A DNA stretch of 64,000 nt from Bacteroidaceae bacterium (GTDB lineage: Bacteria; Bacteroidota; Bacteroidia; Bacteroidales; Bacteroidaceae), in the NCBI GenBank assembly GCA_017617235.1, contig JAFZWQ010000014.1, forward strand, positions 1 through 64,000, in the 5' to 3' direction. This document shows positions 32,299-42,106 of the stretch, in pieces. The notes beneath the pieces are model-generated. The model saw only the letters and a list, made by a program, of their open reading frames with translations, made no database searches and was not told where the DNA came from. Position 1 is the stretch's first letter. Each line of letters starts with the position of its first letter. A program made the translations under genes and the position numbers.

Positions 32299-35200
32299 AT
32301 GAAACGCCTTAGAAACTACCTACTGCTGACAGCGGCCAGTCTGCTATTCACTCTGAATGTAGGTGCACAAGCCCGTCGTCCCATCGACTCGCAACACCCG
32401 ATGTGGATGGTCCACGTTGATGTATGGAACTCGGCCGACCCACAGAAAATCATCGATCTCATCCCTGATGATATCAAGCCCTACGTATGTATGAATCTGA
32501 GTCTTTCGTGCCAATACGACAAAGATTTGAATATGTATCGCATGCCACGCTGCGCCGTTCGCACGTACAAGTCGTGGGCATCGGTATGCCAGCAGAACGG
32601 CATGTGGTTCACCTGTCAACCTGCCAGCGGCGGACACACCCATATCCAGGACGACGATTTGGAGACTTTCGAATATTTCTTCAAGGCCTATCCCAACTTC
32701 CTGGGTTGGAACTATGCCGAACAGTTCTGGGGATTCGACGAAGCAGGCGACGAGAGTAGCAGTACACAAGTAAGCCGCATCGCCCTGTTTGCCAAACTGG
32801 TTCCCATGCACCACAAATACGGAGGTGTGCTCACTGTCAGCTTCTGCGGAAACATCTGGTCACATCCCCTGAACCCCATGGGAATGATGAAGCGCAATGC
32901 CGACCTGCTGAAAGCTTGTAAGGAGTATCCAGAAGCCATCCTGTGGCTATACAAATACACCACCTCGTCGTGTTTCTACAACAACGAGAGCGTAACCTTC
33001 GGTCCTTTTGTATCAGGTCTAGCCAAAAACTATGGTGTACGTTACGACAATTGTGGATACAACGGTGCCCTGGATGCCATTCTGGGCGAGAACCACGGAA
33101 AGAAGTACCCAGGTTCGGCCGGTATCGGAACGGTGATGGAGCAAACCTGTGTGAATGGCGGTGCAGTTTGGGACGGACCAGAACTCATCTGGACCGAAGA
33201 CTTCCAGAACCTGTCTAACTCCACCGTTGACGGATACACCCGTCGCAATTGGGGAATGTATCCTAATTTCAGAGGAGTATGGATTGATATGTTCCGCCAG
33301 ATTATCACGGGAAAGATGTACATCCCAACACGCGAGGAAGTAGTGGGAAACATCAAGATTGTGGTGCAGAATGACATCTCTGCCACTGCCACAGGAAAGA
33401 GTGATGAGGACAAATATGCTGCCTGGGGCAATCTATACGATGGAGTGTACAAGCAGACAGACCCCTTCAACCGCAACAACGGTCAGTGGATGGACAACTT
33501 CTGGTATCTGAAGAGTACAGGTCGATATGGAACCATTCCCATCATCATATCCCAGTACGACGATGTGGCCAAGCAGATTCCCGTGGTTGTGAAGAAGTCG
33601 ACCTACACCACACGATGGAGCACCATCGCCAAAAAGACGGCCGATTTCGACAAACAGTACCCCGAGGTGTCGAAAGGCGACCTTTACGTAAACCGCAATC
33701 GCAATCAACTGGTAACCTACACGCCATACACCTATTTGAATAAAAAGAAACATGCCAGCGCCAGCATTCCCTTGCAGTACAACACCTGCGACACACTGAA
33801 ACTGAGCTACGGGAAACTGAGTGGCGGAGTCATACGCGAATATGCCGACCACATTGACTTCTACCTGAACAACTATCGCAGTGACTCGACCACAGCACAG
33901 GTCGACACCATCCTACTGACTGGCGTTACCGCAAAGCCAACCAGCAAACTGACCAAGCATTCGACAGGTGCAAGCGGTCAATCGGCCTCGATTACCGATA
34001 CCACATATAATGCAGAAAACGGCACCTACAGCATTAGGGTAAAACACATGGGTCCGTTGAGTCTGAGAGTGGATTGCACAGGCAATGCCGACCGTAGCAA
34101 CGCAGGCGAAAGTTCACCTATTGCTGAACCCGAGAACCTACCTACTCCGCAACAGCCGGATCCGTTCGTTGGCCCAATCGTTATCGAAGCCGAGAACATG
34201 GATTACAAGAGCGTGAAAAACGTTGCCCTGACCCACAGCGGATGGTGCGCACCTGACTATTCGGAGTTTGCAGGCATGGGATATGTGGAGATGGGAACAA
34301 ACACAGCCGCTGCCCTGCGCCACCAGTTGAAGCTGGCAGAAGCTGGAACATACGACATCTATATCCGCTATTGCAACACGACGAAGGTCGGCAGTGTAAA
34401 AGTGGCAGCAAACAGCACTTCAAAGACACTTACCTGCGAGAAAGTTGCCAAAAACGATTGGCATAAACTGAAACTAACTGCCAACTTGAAAGCCGGCACG
34501 AACACACTCGTCATCACCAACACGGGTGGCACAGGCATGACTATCGACCAAATTATTTACATGCCCGCTGATATGCCCGCAGAGAAATTCCTTATCAGTG
34601 TGCGGCAGTCGGAATATGGCACAGTTACCCCCAATGTAAGCGAAGCCGCAGAAGGTGATACCGTAACACTAACCGTTGATCCTATTGAAGGCTACAGACT
34701 GAAGGCCTTGCGTGTCATCAACTCGGTTTACTATACGATGGCTAAGACAATCGCTGTCGACGAGCAGGATAATATCACCTTTGTCATGCCCGACGACAAC
34801 GTAACCCTGCAACCCGTATTCGAAGATGTAACCTCTGTTTACAAAATGGATCTTGTAAACGCGCTGAACGGTGGAATGCCCGAAGGTTGGCGCGTAACTC
34901 AGGAGAATAACGACATTCACGAATACCCCAACAGTTACACTTCGGGCGCAAGAATTATGGCAGGTTTCACTGGCTATCAAGGAAAGGGATTGTACTGGCG
35001 CAAGGTAAAAGCGGAATATGGCAGTCAGACAGCCTATCCCCTAAATCTGGAGCCTGGTGACTACAAACTGACCTATGCGATGGCTGCATGGCAGGGACAG
35101 CCCAAATACAGAGCCATCATAGTGAATGCCGCAACGGAGAATGTGGTTGCAAAATCTGCTGCTTACACGGCATCGCCCAATGCCGGTGGGAACTCTTCGG

Positions 35201-35493
35201 CAAATCTGAGTTCGTCAAAGAGCCGCGAGTTGTCCTTCACCATTACCGAAGAAGGGAAATACCTGATTCGTTTTACCAACGAAACCAATTCTGGAGGACT
35301 GGACGAGTTCCTACTGCTGGAATGCCGAATTAACAAAGAAATCCCAGATGGTATCATTAAACTGGTTGACACTGCAACACAACAAGAGAGTGCCATTTAT
35401 GACTTGTCCGGTATCAAACGTGCAAACTTGCAACGAGGCCTGAACATCGTACGGACCGCAGATGGAAAGACGCGAAAGATTTTGATAAAGTAA
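32299..35493 (+). CDS. Multidomain GH98 endo-glycanase with CBM and sorting tail
   Basis: The 1064-residue secreted protein starts with a signal peptide (LNVGA before Gln). The N-terminal domain (HPMWMVHVDVWNSADPQKII to about 410) matches GH98, a family with blood-group endo-galactosidases and endo-xylanases. After a beta-rich linker come a CBM6/35-like module (about 630-755, VIEAENMDY to TIDQIIYMP), an InlB-type beta repeat (YGTVTPNVSEAAEGDTVTL) and a further beta-sandwich. The C terminus (YDLSGIKRANLQRGLNIV) resembles a type IX sorting tail. Beside GH43, GH95 and esterases, an endo-xylanase acting on decorated xylan is likely. No catalytic residue is named because I cannot align it by eye. 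Confidence 0.82.
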   Translation: MKRLRNYLLLTAASLLFTLNVGAQARRPIDSQHPMWMVHVDVWNSADPQKIIDLIPDDIKPYVCMNLSLSCQYDKDLNMYRMPRCAVRTYKSWASVCQQNGMWFTCQPASGGHTHIQDDDLETFEYFFKAYPNFLGWNYAEQFWGFDEAGDESSSTQVSRIALFAKLVPMHHKYGGVLTVSFCGNIWSHPLNPMGMMKRNADLLKACKEYPEAILWLYKYTTSSCFYNNESVTFGPFVSGLAKNYGVRYDNCGYNGALDAILGENHGKKYPGSAGIGTVMEQTCVNGGAVWDGPELIWTEDFQNLSNSTVDGYTRRNWGMYPNFRGVWIDMFRQIITGKMYIPTREEVVGNIKIVVQNDISATATGKSDEDKYAAWGNLYDGVYKQTDPFNRNNGQWMDNFWYLKSTGRYGTIPIIISQYDDVAKQIPVVVKKSTYTTRWSTIAKKTADFDKQYPEVSKGDLYVNRNRNQLVTYTPYTYLNKKKHASASIPLQYNTCDTLKLSYGKLSGGVIREYADHIDFYLNNYRSDSTTAQVDTILLTGVTAKPTSKLTKHSTGASGQSASITDTTYNAENGTYSIRVKHMGPLSLRVDCTGNADRSNAGESSPIAEPENLPTPQQPDPFVGPIVIEAENMDYKSVKNVALTHSGWCAPDYSEFAGMGYVEMGTNTAAALRHQLKLAEAGTYDIYIRYCNTTKVGSVKVAANSTSKTLTCEKVAKNDWHKLKLTANLKAGTNTLVITNTGGTGMTIDQIIYMPADMPAEKFLISVRQSEYGTVTPNVSEAAEGDTVTLTVDPIEGYRLKALRVINSVYYTMAKTIAVDEQDNITFVMPDDNVTLQPVFEDVTSVYKMDLVNALNGGMPEGWRVTQENNDIHEYPNSYTSGARIMAGFTGYQGKGLYWRKVKAEYGSQTAYPLNLEPGDYKLTYAMAAWQGQPKYRAIIVNAATENVVAKSAAYTASPNAGGNSSANLSSSKSRELSFTITEEGKYLIRFTNETNSGGLDEFLLLECRINKEIPDGIIKLVDTATQQESAIYDLSGIKRANLQRGLNIVRTADGKTRKILIK

Positions 35494-35516
35494 CCCCAAA
35501 CAAGAAGATTACGAAG

Positions 35517-38500
35517 ATGAACAGAAAGATTTTCTGCAAAAGCATGATGTTCATGCTATTCGCCAACCTTTTAAACGTAACGGCTACCAACAAAACTTTC
35601 AATAGTCCAGATGGAAAGATTGCCGTAACTGTAAGCGATGAGGGTAATGGCCCTACGTATGAAATTAAAATGGATGGGGTTGTCTTTATGGAGTCCTCGC
35701 CCTTAGGTTTACAAACTGACTTTGCTACGCTATCAGAAGGTCTGAAGATGAAAGACTGCAATATTCAAATGATAAAAGATGAATATTGGCTAAAAACAAT
35801 GAAGCAAAGTCACGTATCGTACCAAGCCACTGAAGCCATCTGTCAATTCGAGAAAGAGGGACACCTGGTGCTTGATGTGATTTTCCGCGTGAGCAACCGC
35901 GACGTGGCTTTCCGCTATCGTGTTTATCCCAGAAGGGGAACGAAAGCATCAGTCGTAAAGCGCGAATTCAGCGGTTTTGTCCTGCCTCAGGGTTGTACAA
36001 CCTTCCTGTGTCCGCAATCCAAGCCCATGGGTGGTTTTGCCCGCACCTCGCCAAGTTACGAGACTTCTTACTCGCTCGATGAACAGATGGGCAGAAACGG
36101 ATGGGGCGAAGGATATACTTTCCCCTGCCTGTTCAAGAATGGCGACAAAGGTTGGATTCTCATCAGTGAAACGGGAACCGATGGAAGTTATGTCGGCTGC
36201 CGTCTGCTAAATGAAAAGGAGAACCGTTATATAATTGGTTTCCCACAGGAAAGGGAGATGAATGGTATCGGTTCCACCACCCCAGCCATTACGCTGCCTT
36301 ACGAAACGCCCTGGCGAACCATTACCCTGGGCAGTTCACTTGCACCCATCGTGGAAACGACAGTGGCTACGGACTTGGTTCAACCCAAATACAAAGCCAG
36401 CAAGGAATACACCTACGGCAAAGGAACTTGGTCGTGGATTATCGGAATGGACAGCAGCTGTAATTTCGATGAGCAAAAGCGGTACATTGATTTCTCTGCA
36501 GCCTTGGGCTACCGTTCTGTACTCATCGATGCACTGTGGGACGTGCAAATCGGTTATGAACGTATGGCAGAACTTGCCCGTTATGCCAAGAGCCGAGGTG
36601 TGGGAATCTTCCTTTGGTACAACTCGAACGGTACATGGAACGATGCCCCCCAGTCGCCCAAGGACAAAATGGACCGTCCTGGCCCACGCCGAAAGGAAAT
36701 GAAATGGATGCAGGATAATGGAATCCTGGGCATAAAGGTTGACTTCTTCGGAGGCGACAAACAGCCGATGATGCAATTGTATGAGGACATCCTGACCGAT
36801 GCCAACGACTTTGGCCTGCAAGTTATCTTCCATGGCTGCACACTGCCGCGTGGGTGGGAAAGAATGTATCCCAACTATGTCGCCTCGGAAGCAGTGCTTG
36901 CCAGCGAGAACCTGCACTTTGGACAAGGAGCCTGCGACGGAGAAGCACGCGCTGCTTGTATCCACCCATTTATACGCAACACCGTTGGTCCCATGGACTT
37001 CGGTGGTTCTGCGCTAAACAAACGATACAATGCCGATAACAAATCTGGTACCACGCGCAAAACAAGCGATGTTTATGCTTTGGCTACTGCGGTGTTGTTC
37101 CAAAGTAGTGTACAGCATTTTGCACTTGCACCAAATAATTTCGAAGATGCTCCTGGATGGGCGATGGATTTCATGAAGGAAGTGCCAACCATATGGGACG
37201 AGGTTCGCTTTATTGACGGATATCCAGGTCAATATGTCATTTTAGCACGTCGCAGCGGTTTGAAATGGTACGTCGTCGGCATCAATGCCAGTACCGAACC
37301 CGTTAAGAAGAGTATTTCCTTACCATTATTTGCAAAGAACAGTACACTGCAAATATACACGGATGACCAACAATTGCAAGGCAACGTAAAGGAAACGAAA
37401 TTCCAAAATGCCAAGTTCGACATCACGATACCCCAGAATGGAGGATTTGTAATTGTAGGTGATGCCGCAGACGCTGGAAAGATGGAGAATCCCGTATTAT
37501 TCGCCGATGTTCCCGACTTGGACATCATCCGCGTGGGCGATACATACTACATGGTCTCTACAACGATGCACTTTGCACCAGGCTGTGGCATCATGAAGTC
37601 GAAAGATTTGGTGAACTGGGAAATCATAAACTATGCTTATGATGAGCTGGACGAAGGTGATAATTTCCGTCTATTGAACGGAAAGAACGAATACTCGCAA
37701 GGCTCGTGGGCTGCCAATCTGCGCTACGACCCCTACGAGAAGATGTTCTATATGATAATGACCTGCAACACCACTGGAAAGACGTACTTCTATGTAACAG
37801 ATGACATTGAGAAGGGTAAGTGGCATTGCTCCGTTACCGATAAATGTTACGACCCGGGCCTGCTGTTTGATGATACCGGCAAAGAGATGAAAAAATACGT
37901 TTTGCACCCAGCCGACACGTTCGACGACCACGCTATGTATTTGCGCGAAATGCATGTTGATAAAAACTGGAATGTAACTGTGAGCGAACGCCGCAAGGTA
38001 ATTGATTATGCTCAGTTGGAAAATCCGGCTCGCGGATTACGTGCCGAAGGGTATCATGGCTACAAGATTGGGGATTACTATTACATCTTTATGATTCAGG
38101 GGTGCGACGGTCAGCGCCAGGAAATAGTATGGCGTTCACGAGACCTTTTCAACGGAAAATGGGAAGGACGTATTGTCTTTGGAGGTGAAATGATGGATGA
38201 GAATGGGGACATTGTGATGCACACCAACGGTATTGGCCAGGGAGGCATTGTCGAGACGCCTGAAGGCAAATGGTGGTGTTTTCTCTTCAAGGACTATGGT
38301 TCGGTAGGACGTATGCCCATTTGGTTACCAATGGAATGGAGCAACGACGGATGGCCCATTGTGGGTAATGGGAAGACGGACCTTTTACCTCAAGGCCGGA
38401 ACATGATTACCCCCTATCGGGTTGATTTACCAGCATCGAAAGGTATGACAATTGTTCAAAACGATGAATTCGATATATGGAAGCCTCAAAAGAGTAAAAG

Positions 38501-39089
38501 CCGCTTCGGTTCCTGGAAACCTGGATTGAAGTTGGTATGGCAGTGGAACCATATTCCCGATGCCAAAGGATGGAGCCTGACAGAAAGGGAAGGATGGTTG
38601 CGGCTGACAACGACATCTGTGGTCAAAAGCATTCGCGAAGCCCGGAACACACTAACCCAAAGGGCCTTTGGACCCACATGTCAAGGCGAAGTCCTGCTTG
38701 ATGCTTCTGGATTAAAGGATGGCGACTATGCTGGTTTGTCCGCTTTCCAAAATCGCTATGGATTTGTGGGTGTAAAGAAAGAAAACGGGCAGATGTTCAT
38801 CGTCATGCATCGCGCCATGAAGAAAGGTGATGACCAAGGCAAGGAGATTGCCCGTGTTCCCCTCAAGCAAGACAAAGTTTATCTGCGCACATTCATGGAT
38901 TTCCGCAACCTTACCGATAAAGCTACTTTCTTTTATAGCCTCGACGGCGACCATTGGCTTCCTCTAGGTGATACCTTGCAAATGTATTACGACTGGCCAG
39001 ATTTTTGTGGCTATAGGTTTGCCCTGTTCCACTTCTCGACACAACAGGCTGGCGGAACGGCTGATTTTGACTTCTTCCATGTTAAATAA
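35517..39089 (+). CDS. GH97-GH43 fusion enzyme
   Basis: The 1190-residue protein fuses two full enzymes. Residues about 25-650 are GH97. Asp409 in GIKVDFF and Glu458 in NYVASEAV fit the nucleophile and acid/base of retaining GH97 alpha-galactosidases rather than inverting SusB-type alpha-glucosidases. Residues about 655-1190 are a GH43 of the subfamily 12 type, with propeller (FADVPDLDIIRVGDTYYMVS, YDPGLLFDDTG, GLRAEGYHGYKIGDYYYIF) and C-terminal concanavalin-like domain. The GH43 half is a paralogue of the last operon gene (46101-47720). It should remove alpha-galactose and arabinofuranose or xylose from the same branched glycan. The N-terminal signal is plausible but lacks a clear lipobox. 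Confidence 0.88.
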   Translation: MNRKIFCKSMMFMLFANLLNVTATNKTFNSPDGKIAVTVSDEGNGPTYEIKMDGVVFMESSPLGLQTDFATLSEGLKMKDCNIQMIKDEYWLKTMKQSHVSYQATEAICQFEKEGHLVLDVIFRVSNRDVAFRYRVYPRRGTKASVVKREFSGFVLPQGCTTFLCPQSKPMGGFARTSPSYETSYSLDEQMGRNGWGEGYTFPCLFKNGDKGWILISETGTDGSYVGCRLLNEKENRYIIGFPQEREMNGIGSTTPAITLPYETPWRTITLGSSLAPIVETTVATDLVQPKYKASKEYTYGKGTWSWIIGMDSSCNFDEQKRYIDFSAALGYRSVLIDALWDVQIGYERMAELARYAKSRGVGIFLWYNSNGTWNDAPQSPKDKMDRPGPRRKEMKWMQDNGILGIKVDFFGGDKQPMMQLYEDILTDANDFGLQVIFHGCTLPRGWERMYPNYVASEAVLASENLHFGQGACDGEARAACIHPFIRNTVGPMDFGGSALNKRYNADNKSGTTRKTSDVYALATAVLFQSSVQHFALAPNNFEDAPGWAMDFMKEVPTIWDEVRFIDGYPGQYVILARRSGLKWYVVGINASTEPVKKSISLPLFAKNSTLQIYTDDQQLQGNVKETKFQNAKFDITIPQNGGFVIVGDAADAGKMENPVLFADVPDLDIIRVGDTYYMVSTTMHFAPGCGIMKSKDLVNWEIINYAYDELDEGDNFRLLNGKNEYSQGSWAANLRYDPYEKMFYMIMTCNTTGKTYFYVTDDIEKGKWHCSVTDKCYDPGLLFDDTGKEMKKYVLHPADTFDDHAMYLREMHVDKNWNVTVSERRKVIDYAQLENPARGLRAEGYHGYKIGDYYYIFMIQGCDGQRQEIVWRSRDLFNGKWEGRIVFGGEMMDENGDIVMHTNGIGQGGIVETPEGKWWCFLFKDYGSVGRMPIWLPMEWSNDGWPIVGNGKTDLLPQGRNMITPYRVDLPASKGMTIVQNDEFDIWKPQKSKSRFGSWKPGLKLVWQWNHIPDAKGWSLTEREGWLRLTTTSVVKSIREARNTLTQRAFGPTCQGEVLLDASGLKDGDYAGLSAFQNRYGFVGVKKENGQMFIVMHRAMKKGDDQGKEIARVPLKQDKVYLRTFMDFRNLTDKATFFYSLDGDHWLPLGDTLQMYYDWPDFCGYRFALFHFSTQQAGGTADFDFFHVK

Positions 39090-39110
39090 AATTACAAGAC
39101 AAGATAAATA

Positions 39111-40478
39111 ATGAAAAAAATTATTACCACATTCCTCGTACTTTGCTGCACCATACATTCTTATGCAGCAAAGGCGGATAAAGCTGTTGACGTGACTGTG
39201 AATGGCGAAACACGCCAATATTGGCTATACGTTCCCAGCAATGCCAAGAAAAATTGTCCCATGGTAATGACCCTACATGGTGCCAGTGGGAACATGGAAT
39301 GGAATCCCCTGCGTTTCAAAGAGATTGCCGACAAAGAAGGTTTCATCGTGGCCTTTCCTCAAGGCAAGCTCATTAATTTCCCTGTATTCGGTGGTACCGT
39401 AACAGGATGGGATGCTTCGGGTGAAATGAATGAAGACGTGGAATTCCTGAAAGCCGTCATTGAGGATGTTGCATCGAAGTATACCATAGACCGTAATCGA
39501 CTTTACTGCTGCGGTTTCTCCAATGGTGGAATGATGACCTATGCAATGAGTAACACTTGTAGTGACATCTTTGCCGCATTTGCATCCATCAGCGGCTTTC
39601 CGCTTAACGAGTTTCATTTCCATCACACAGGAACACGTCCCGTTCCATTTTTGCACATTCACGGCAAGCAAGATAATTTTGTACGCTACGACCTAATGCC
39701 CGTAATTGTCGATGAAATGGTGGCACGCCTTGGTGCAAACCCCGTCCCAGAAAAGATCAATGTGAGTGGGAAATACGACAAGAGTATTTATGAAGCCACT
39801 GAGGGCAGTTTCCCGTACATATACTATGAAGTGGATGCAATGGGACACAACGACTTTACCGAGGATACCGAAGATGGAAACTCCTCGCAAACCATGTGGA
39901 ATTTCATGAAGCAGTATACACTGGACACTCCTTGCGACACGACTCTGAAATGGATGCCTCGCATTGAAACGGAAGGATACAGTCCCAAACAGCATGGTTG
40001 GACGGTGAAGTCGGGCTCTATTCTGCTCCGCTTCGGAGGAGACCAAAACACCGAAGGAAAACAAAATGTTTATCGTTCGCTGCAGTTGACAACAGGAATA
40101 TACAAACTATGTTTTAAGACAGCAGGTTCGTTGGAGAAGAACATCAGCGTGAAATTACAGAAACTGACTGGTAAAAAGAATTATCTTTTGAGAGACTCTG
40201 TTAAGGTTGGGCAAGAAACCGTCCTTCCCTTTATAGTTTCGGATGGTTGGGGAGAATATAAACTTAGTTTCAGCGGAAAATCAGCCAGTGACGAAATTAC
40301 ATTTTCGGACATCCGCATTTATAGTGCCACAGAAGAAGAACTTTCCAATGTTCAGACCCCACTCTGCACGACAACAGAAGATACTTGCTTATATTCACTC
40401 TCAGGAATTAAGCATGAATCAACGCAATTAAACAAAGGAATCTATATAAAAAACAGGAAAAAATTATTATTGCCATGA
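39111..40478 (+). CDS. CE1/PHB-depolymerase-like secreted esterase
   Basis: The 455-residue protein has a signal peptide ending SYAA and an alpha/beta hydrolase domain like CE1 feruloyl and acetylxylan esterases or LpqC. The nucleophile is Ser137 in CCGFSNGGMM, with Asp in HGKQDNF and His in AMGHNDF; the oxyanion region is TLHGASGNMEWN. A C-terminal beta-sandwich (about 300-415) is followed by a sorting-tail-like end (YSLSGIKHESTQLNKGIYI). In this operon it likely cleaves ferulate or acetate esters on xylan side chains. It overlaps the GH29 gene by 4 nt. Confidence 0.83.
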   Translation: MKKIITTFLVLCCTIHSYAAKADKAVDVTVNGETRQYWLYVPSNAKKNCPMVMTLHGASGNMEWNPLRFKEIADKEGFIVAFPQGKLINFPVFGGTVTGWDASGEMNEDVEFLKAVIEDVASKYTIDRNRLYCCGFSNGGMMTYAMSNTCSDIFAAFASISGFPLNEFHFHHTGTRPVPFLHIHGKQDNFVRYDLMPVIVDEMVARLGANPVPEKINVSGKYDKSIYEATEGSFPYIYYEVDAMGHNDFTEDTEDGNSSQTMWNFMKQYTLDTPCDTTLKWMPRIETEGYSPKQHGWTVKSGSILLRFGGDQNTEGKQNVYRSLQLTTGIYKLCFKTAGSLEKNISVKLQKLTGKKNYLLRDSVKVGQETVLPFIVSDGWGEYKLSFSGKSASDEITFSDIRIYSATEEELSNVQTPLCTTTEDTCLYSLSGIKHESTQLNKGIYIKNRKKLLLP

Positions 40479-42091
40479 AAACTTTACGCTTAACCGCCAT
40501 TATGTTGTTGGTTGCTCTAAGAGCAACAGCACAGAACAAATATCAAGTACCTGTCAGCGAACAACACGAAAAAATGCAGACGGGACAATACGAACCCACA
40601 TGGCAGTCATTGGAGACCCATCAAACACCCGAATGGTTCCGCGATGCCAAGTTCGGCATCTGGGCTCACTGGGGCGCCCAATGTGTGGAGGGTTCCGGAG
40701 ACTGGATGGCTCGCGGCTTGTATCTCGAGGGTTCTGGACAGTATAACTTCCATCGCGACCACTATGGTCATCCTTCAGAATTCGGCTATAAGGACATTTT
40801 ACCGCTGTTCAAAGCCGAGAATTGGGACCCCGATGCGCTGGTGGAGCGCTACAAACGCTGTGGTGCACAGTATTTCTTTGTATTGGGCAATCACCACGAC
40901 AACTACGACCTGTGGAATTCACAGTACCAGCCCTGGAACTCACAGAACATCGGTCCCAAGAAAGATATCCTCGAGGGTTGGGCAAAAGCAGCCAAGAAGG
41001 CAGGTCTGCCACTGGGTATTTCCTTCCATGCCGATCATGCCTGGACATGGTTCGAGCCTTCACAACGTTACGATTTGAAAGGCGACAAAAAAGGTGTTTA
41101 TTACGATGGGAACCTGACCAAAGAGGACGGCAAGGGCAAATGGTGGGAAGGTCTCGATCCCCAAATGCTATACCAGCAAAATCACCCCATGAGTCAAGGC
41201 TCGTGGGACAATGGTCGCATCCATGCCCAGTGGGGATGGGAAAACGGTGCCTGCCCACCATCACAGGAGTTCGTGACCAACTTCTACGACCGTACCCTTG
41301 ATGCCATCAACCGCTACCAGCCCGACCTTATCTACTTTGATGTTACCGTGCTGCCCTTCTATCCACTCAGCGACTGCGGACTGAAGATTGCCGCACACAT
41401 GTATAACAAGAATCCGCGTGGTGTGGTCTTCGGCAAGATCCTGAACGAAGAGCAGAAGAAAGCCCTGACGTGGGATGTAGAACGCGGTGCCCCCAATGCC
41501 ATCATGCCCGAGCCTTGGCAGACTTGTAACTGCATCGGTGACTGGCATTACAACACCGGCACCTATCAACGCGGCTACCGCACAGCTACAAATCTGGTAA
41601 AGCAACTGGTTGACATCGTATCAAAGAATGGCAATTTACTGCTGAACATCCCCCTGCGGGCTGATGGAACCTACGACGAAAAGGCAGCCCTGTTCCTCGA
41701 TGAGCTAGAAGCATGGATGTCCCAGAATGGCGAGAGCATCTTCGGCACACGGCCTTGGGTGAAATTCGGTGAAGGTCCTGTGGCCGAGAAGAATATCGAA
41801 ATCAATGCACAGGGATTCAACGAGGGGCAGTACAACGGCATGGACTATCGCGATATCCGCTTTAACCAAACAGCAAAGTACCTGTACGTGACCGCGATGG
41901 GTTGGCCCGAAAATGGCAAACTCATCGTCAAATCGTTGGGCAAGGGGAACAAGAACTTCAAGAAGAGCATCAATAGCGTACAGCTTTTGGGATACGGAAG
42001 ACTTAAAGCCCGTCAGACGTCTGAGGGGCTAGAAGTAGTTTTACCTAAGCCCTGTAATCAAATAGCTCCTGTCCTGAAAATTACAAAATAA
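40475..42091 (+). CDS. Secreted GH29 alpha-L-fucosidase-like enzyme
   Basis: The 538-residue protein has a signal peptide ending RATA before Gln and a GH29 barrel with WFRDAKFGIWAHWGAQC, GNHHDNYDLWNSQYQPWN and WWEGLDPQ. Asp289 in LIYFDVTV sits at the usual nucleophile position. GH29 enzymes release alpha-L-fucose; some Bacteroidetes members act on related L-sugars such as alpha-L-galactose, which has the same ring configuration. Together with the GH95 gene two places on, it suggests that the substrate carries such sugars. Confidence 0.88.
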   Translation: MKTLRLTAIMLLVALRATAQNKYQVPVSEQHEKMQTGQYEPTWQSLETHQTPEWFRDAKFGIWAHWGAQCVEGSGDWMARGLYLEGSGQYNFHRDHYGHPSEFGYKDILPLFKAENWDPDALVERYKRCGAQYFFVLGNHHDNYDLWNSQYQPWNSQNIGPKKDILEGWAKAAKKAGLPLGISFHADHAWTWFEPSQRYDLKGDKKGVYYDGNLTKEDGKGKWWEGLDPQMLYQQNHPMSQGSWDNGRIHAQWGWENGACPPSQEFVTNFYDRTLDAINRYQPDLIYFDVTVLPFYPLSDCGLKIAAHMYNKNPRGVVFGKILNEEQKKALTWDVERGAPNAIMPEPWQTCNCIGDWHYNTGTYQRGYRTATNLVKQLVDIVSKNGNLLLNIPLRADGTYDEKAALFLDELEAWMSQNGESIFGTRPWVKFGEGPVAEKNIEINAQGFNEGQYNGMDYRDIRFNQTAKYLYVTAMGWPENGKLIVKSLGKGNKNFKKSINSVQLLGYGRLKARQTSEGLEVVLPKPCNQIAPVLKITK

Positions 42092-42106
42092 CTACTAACG
42101 ACTGCA

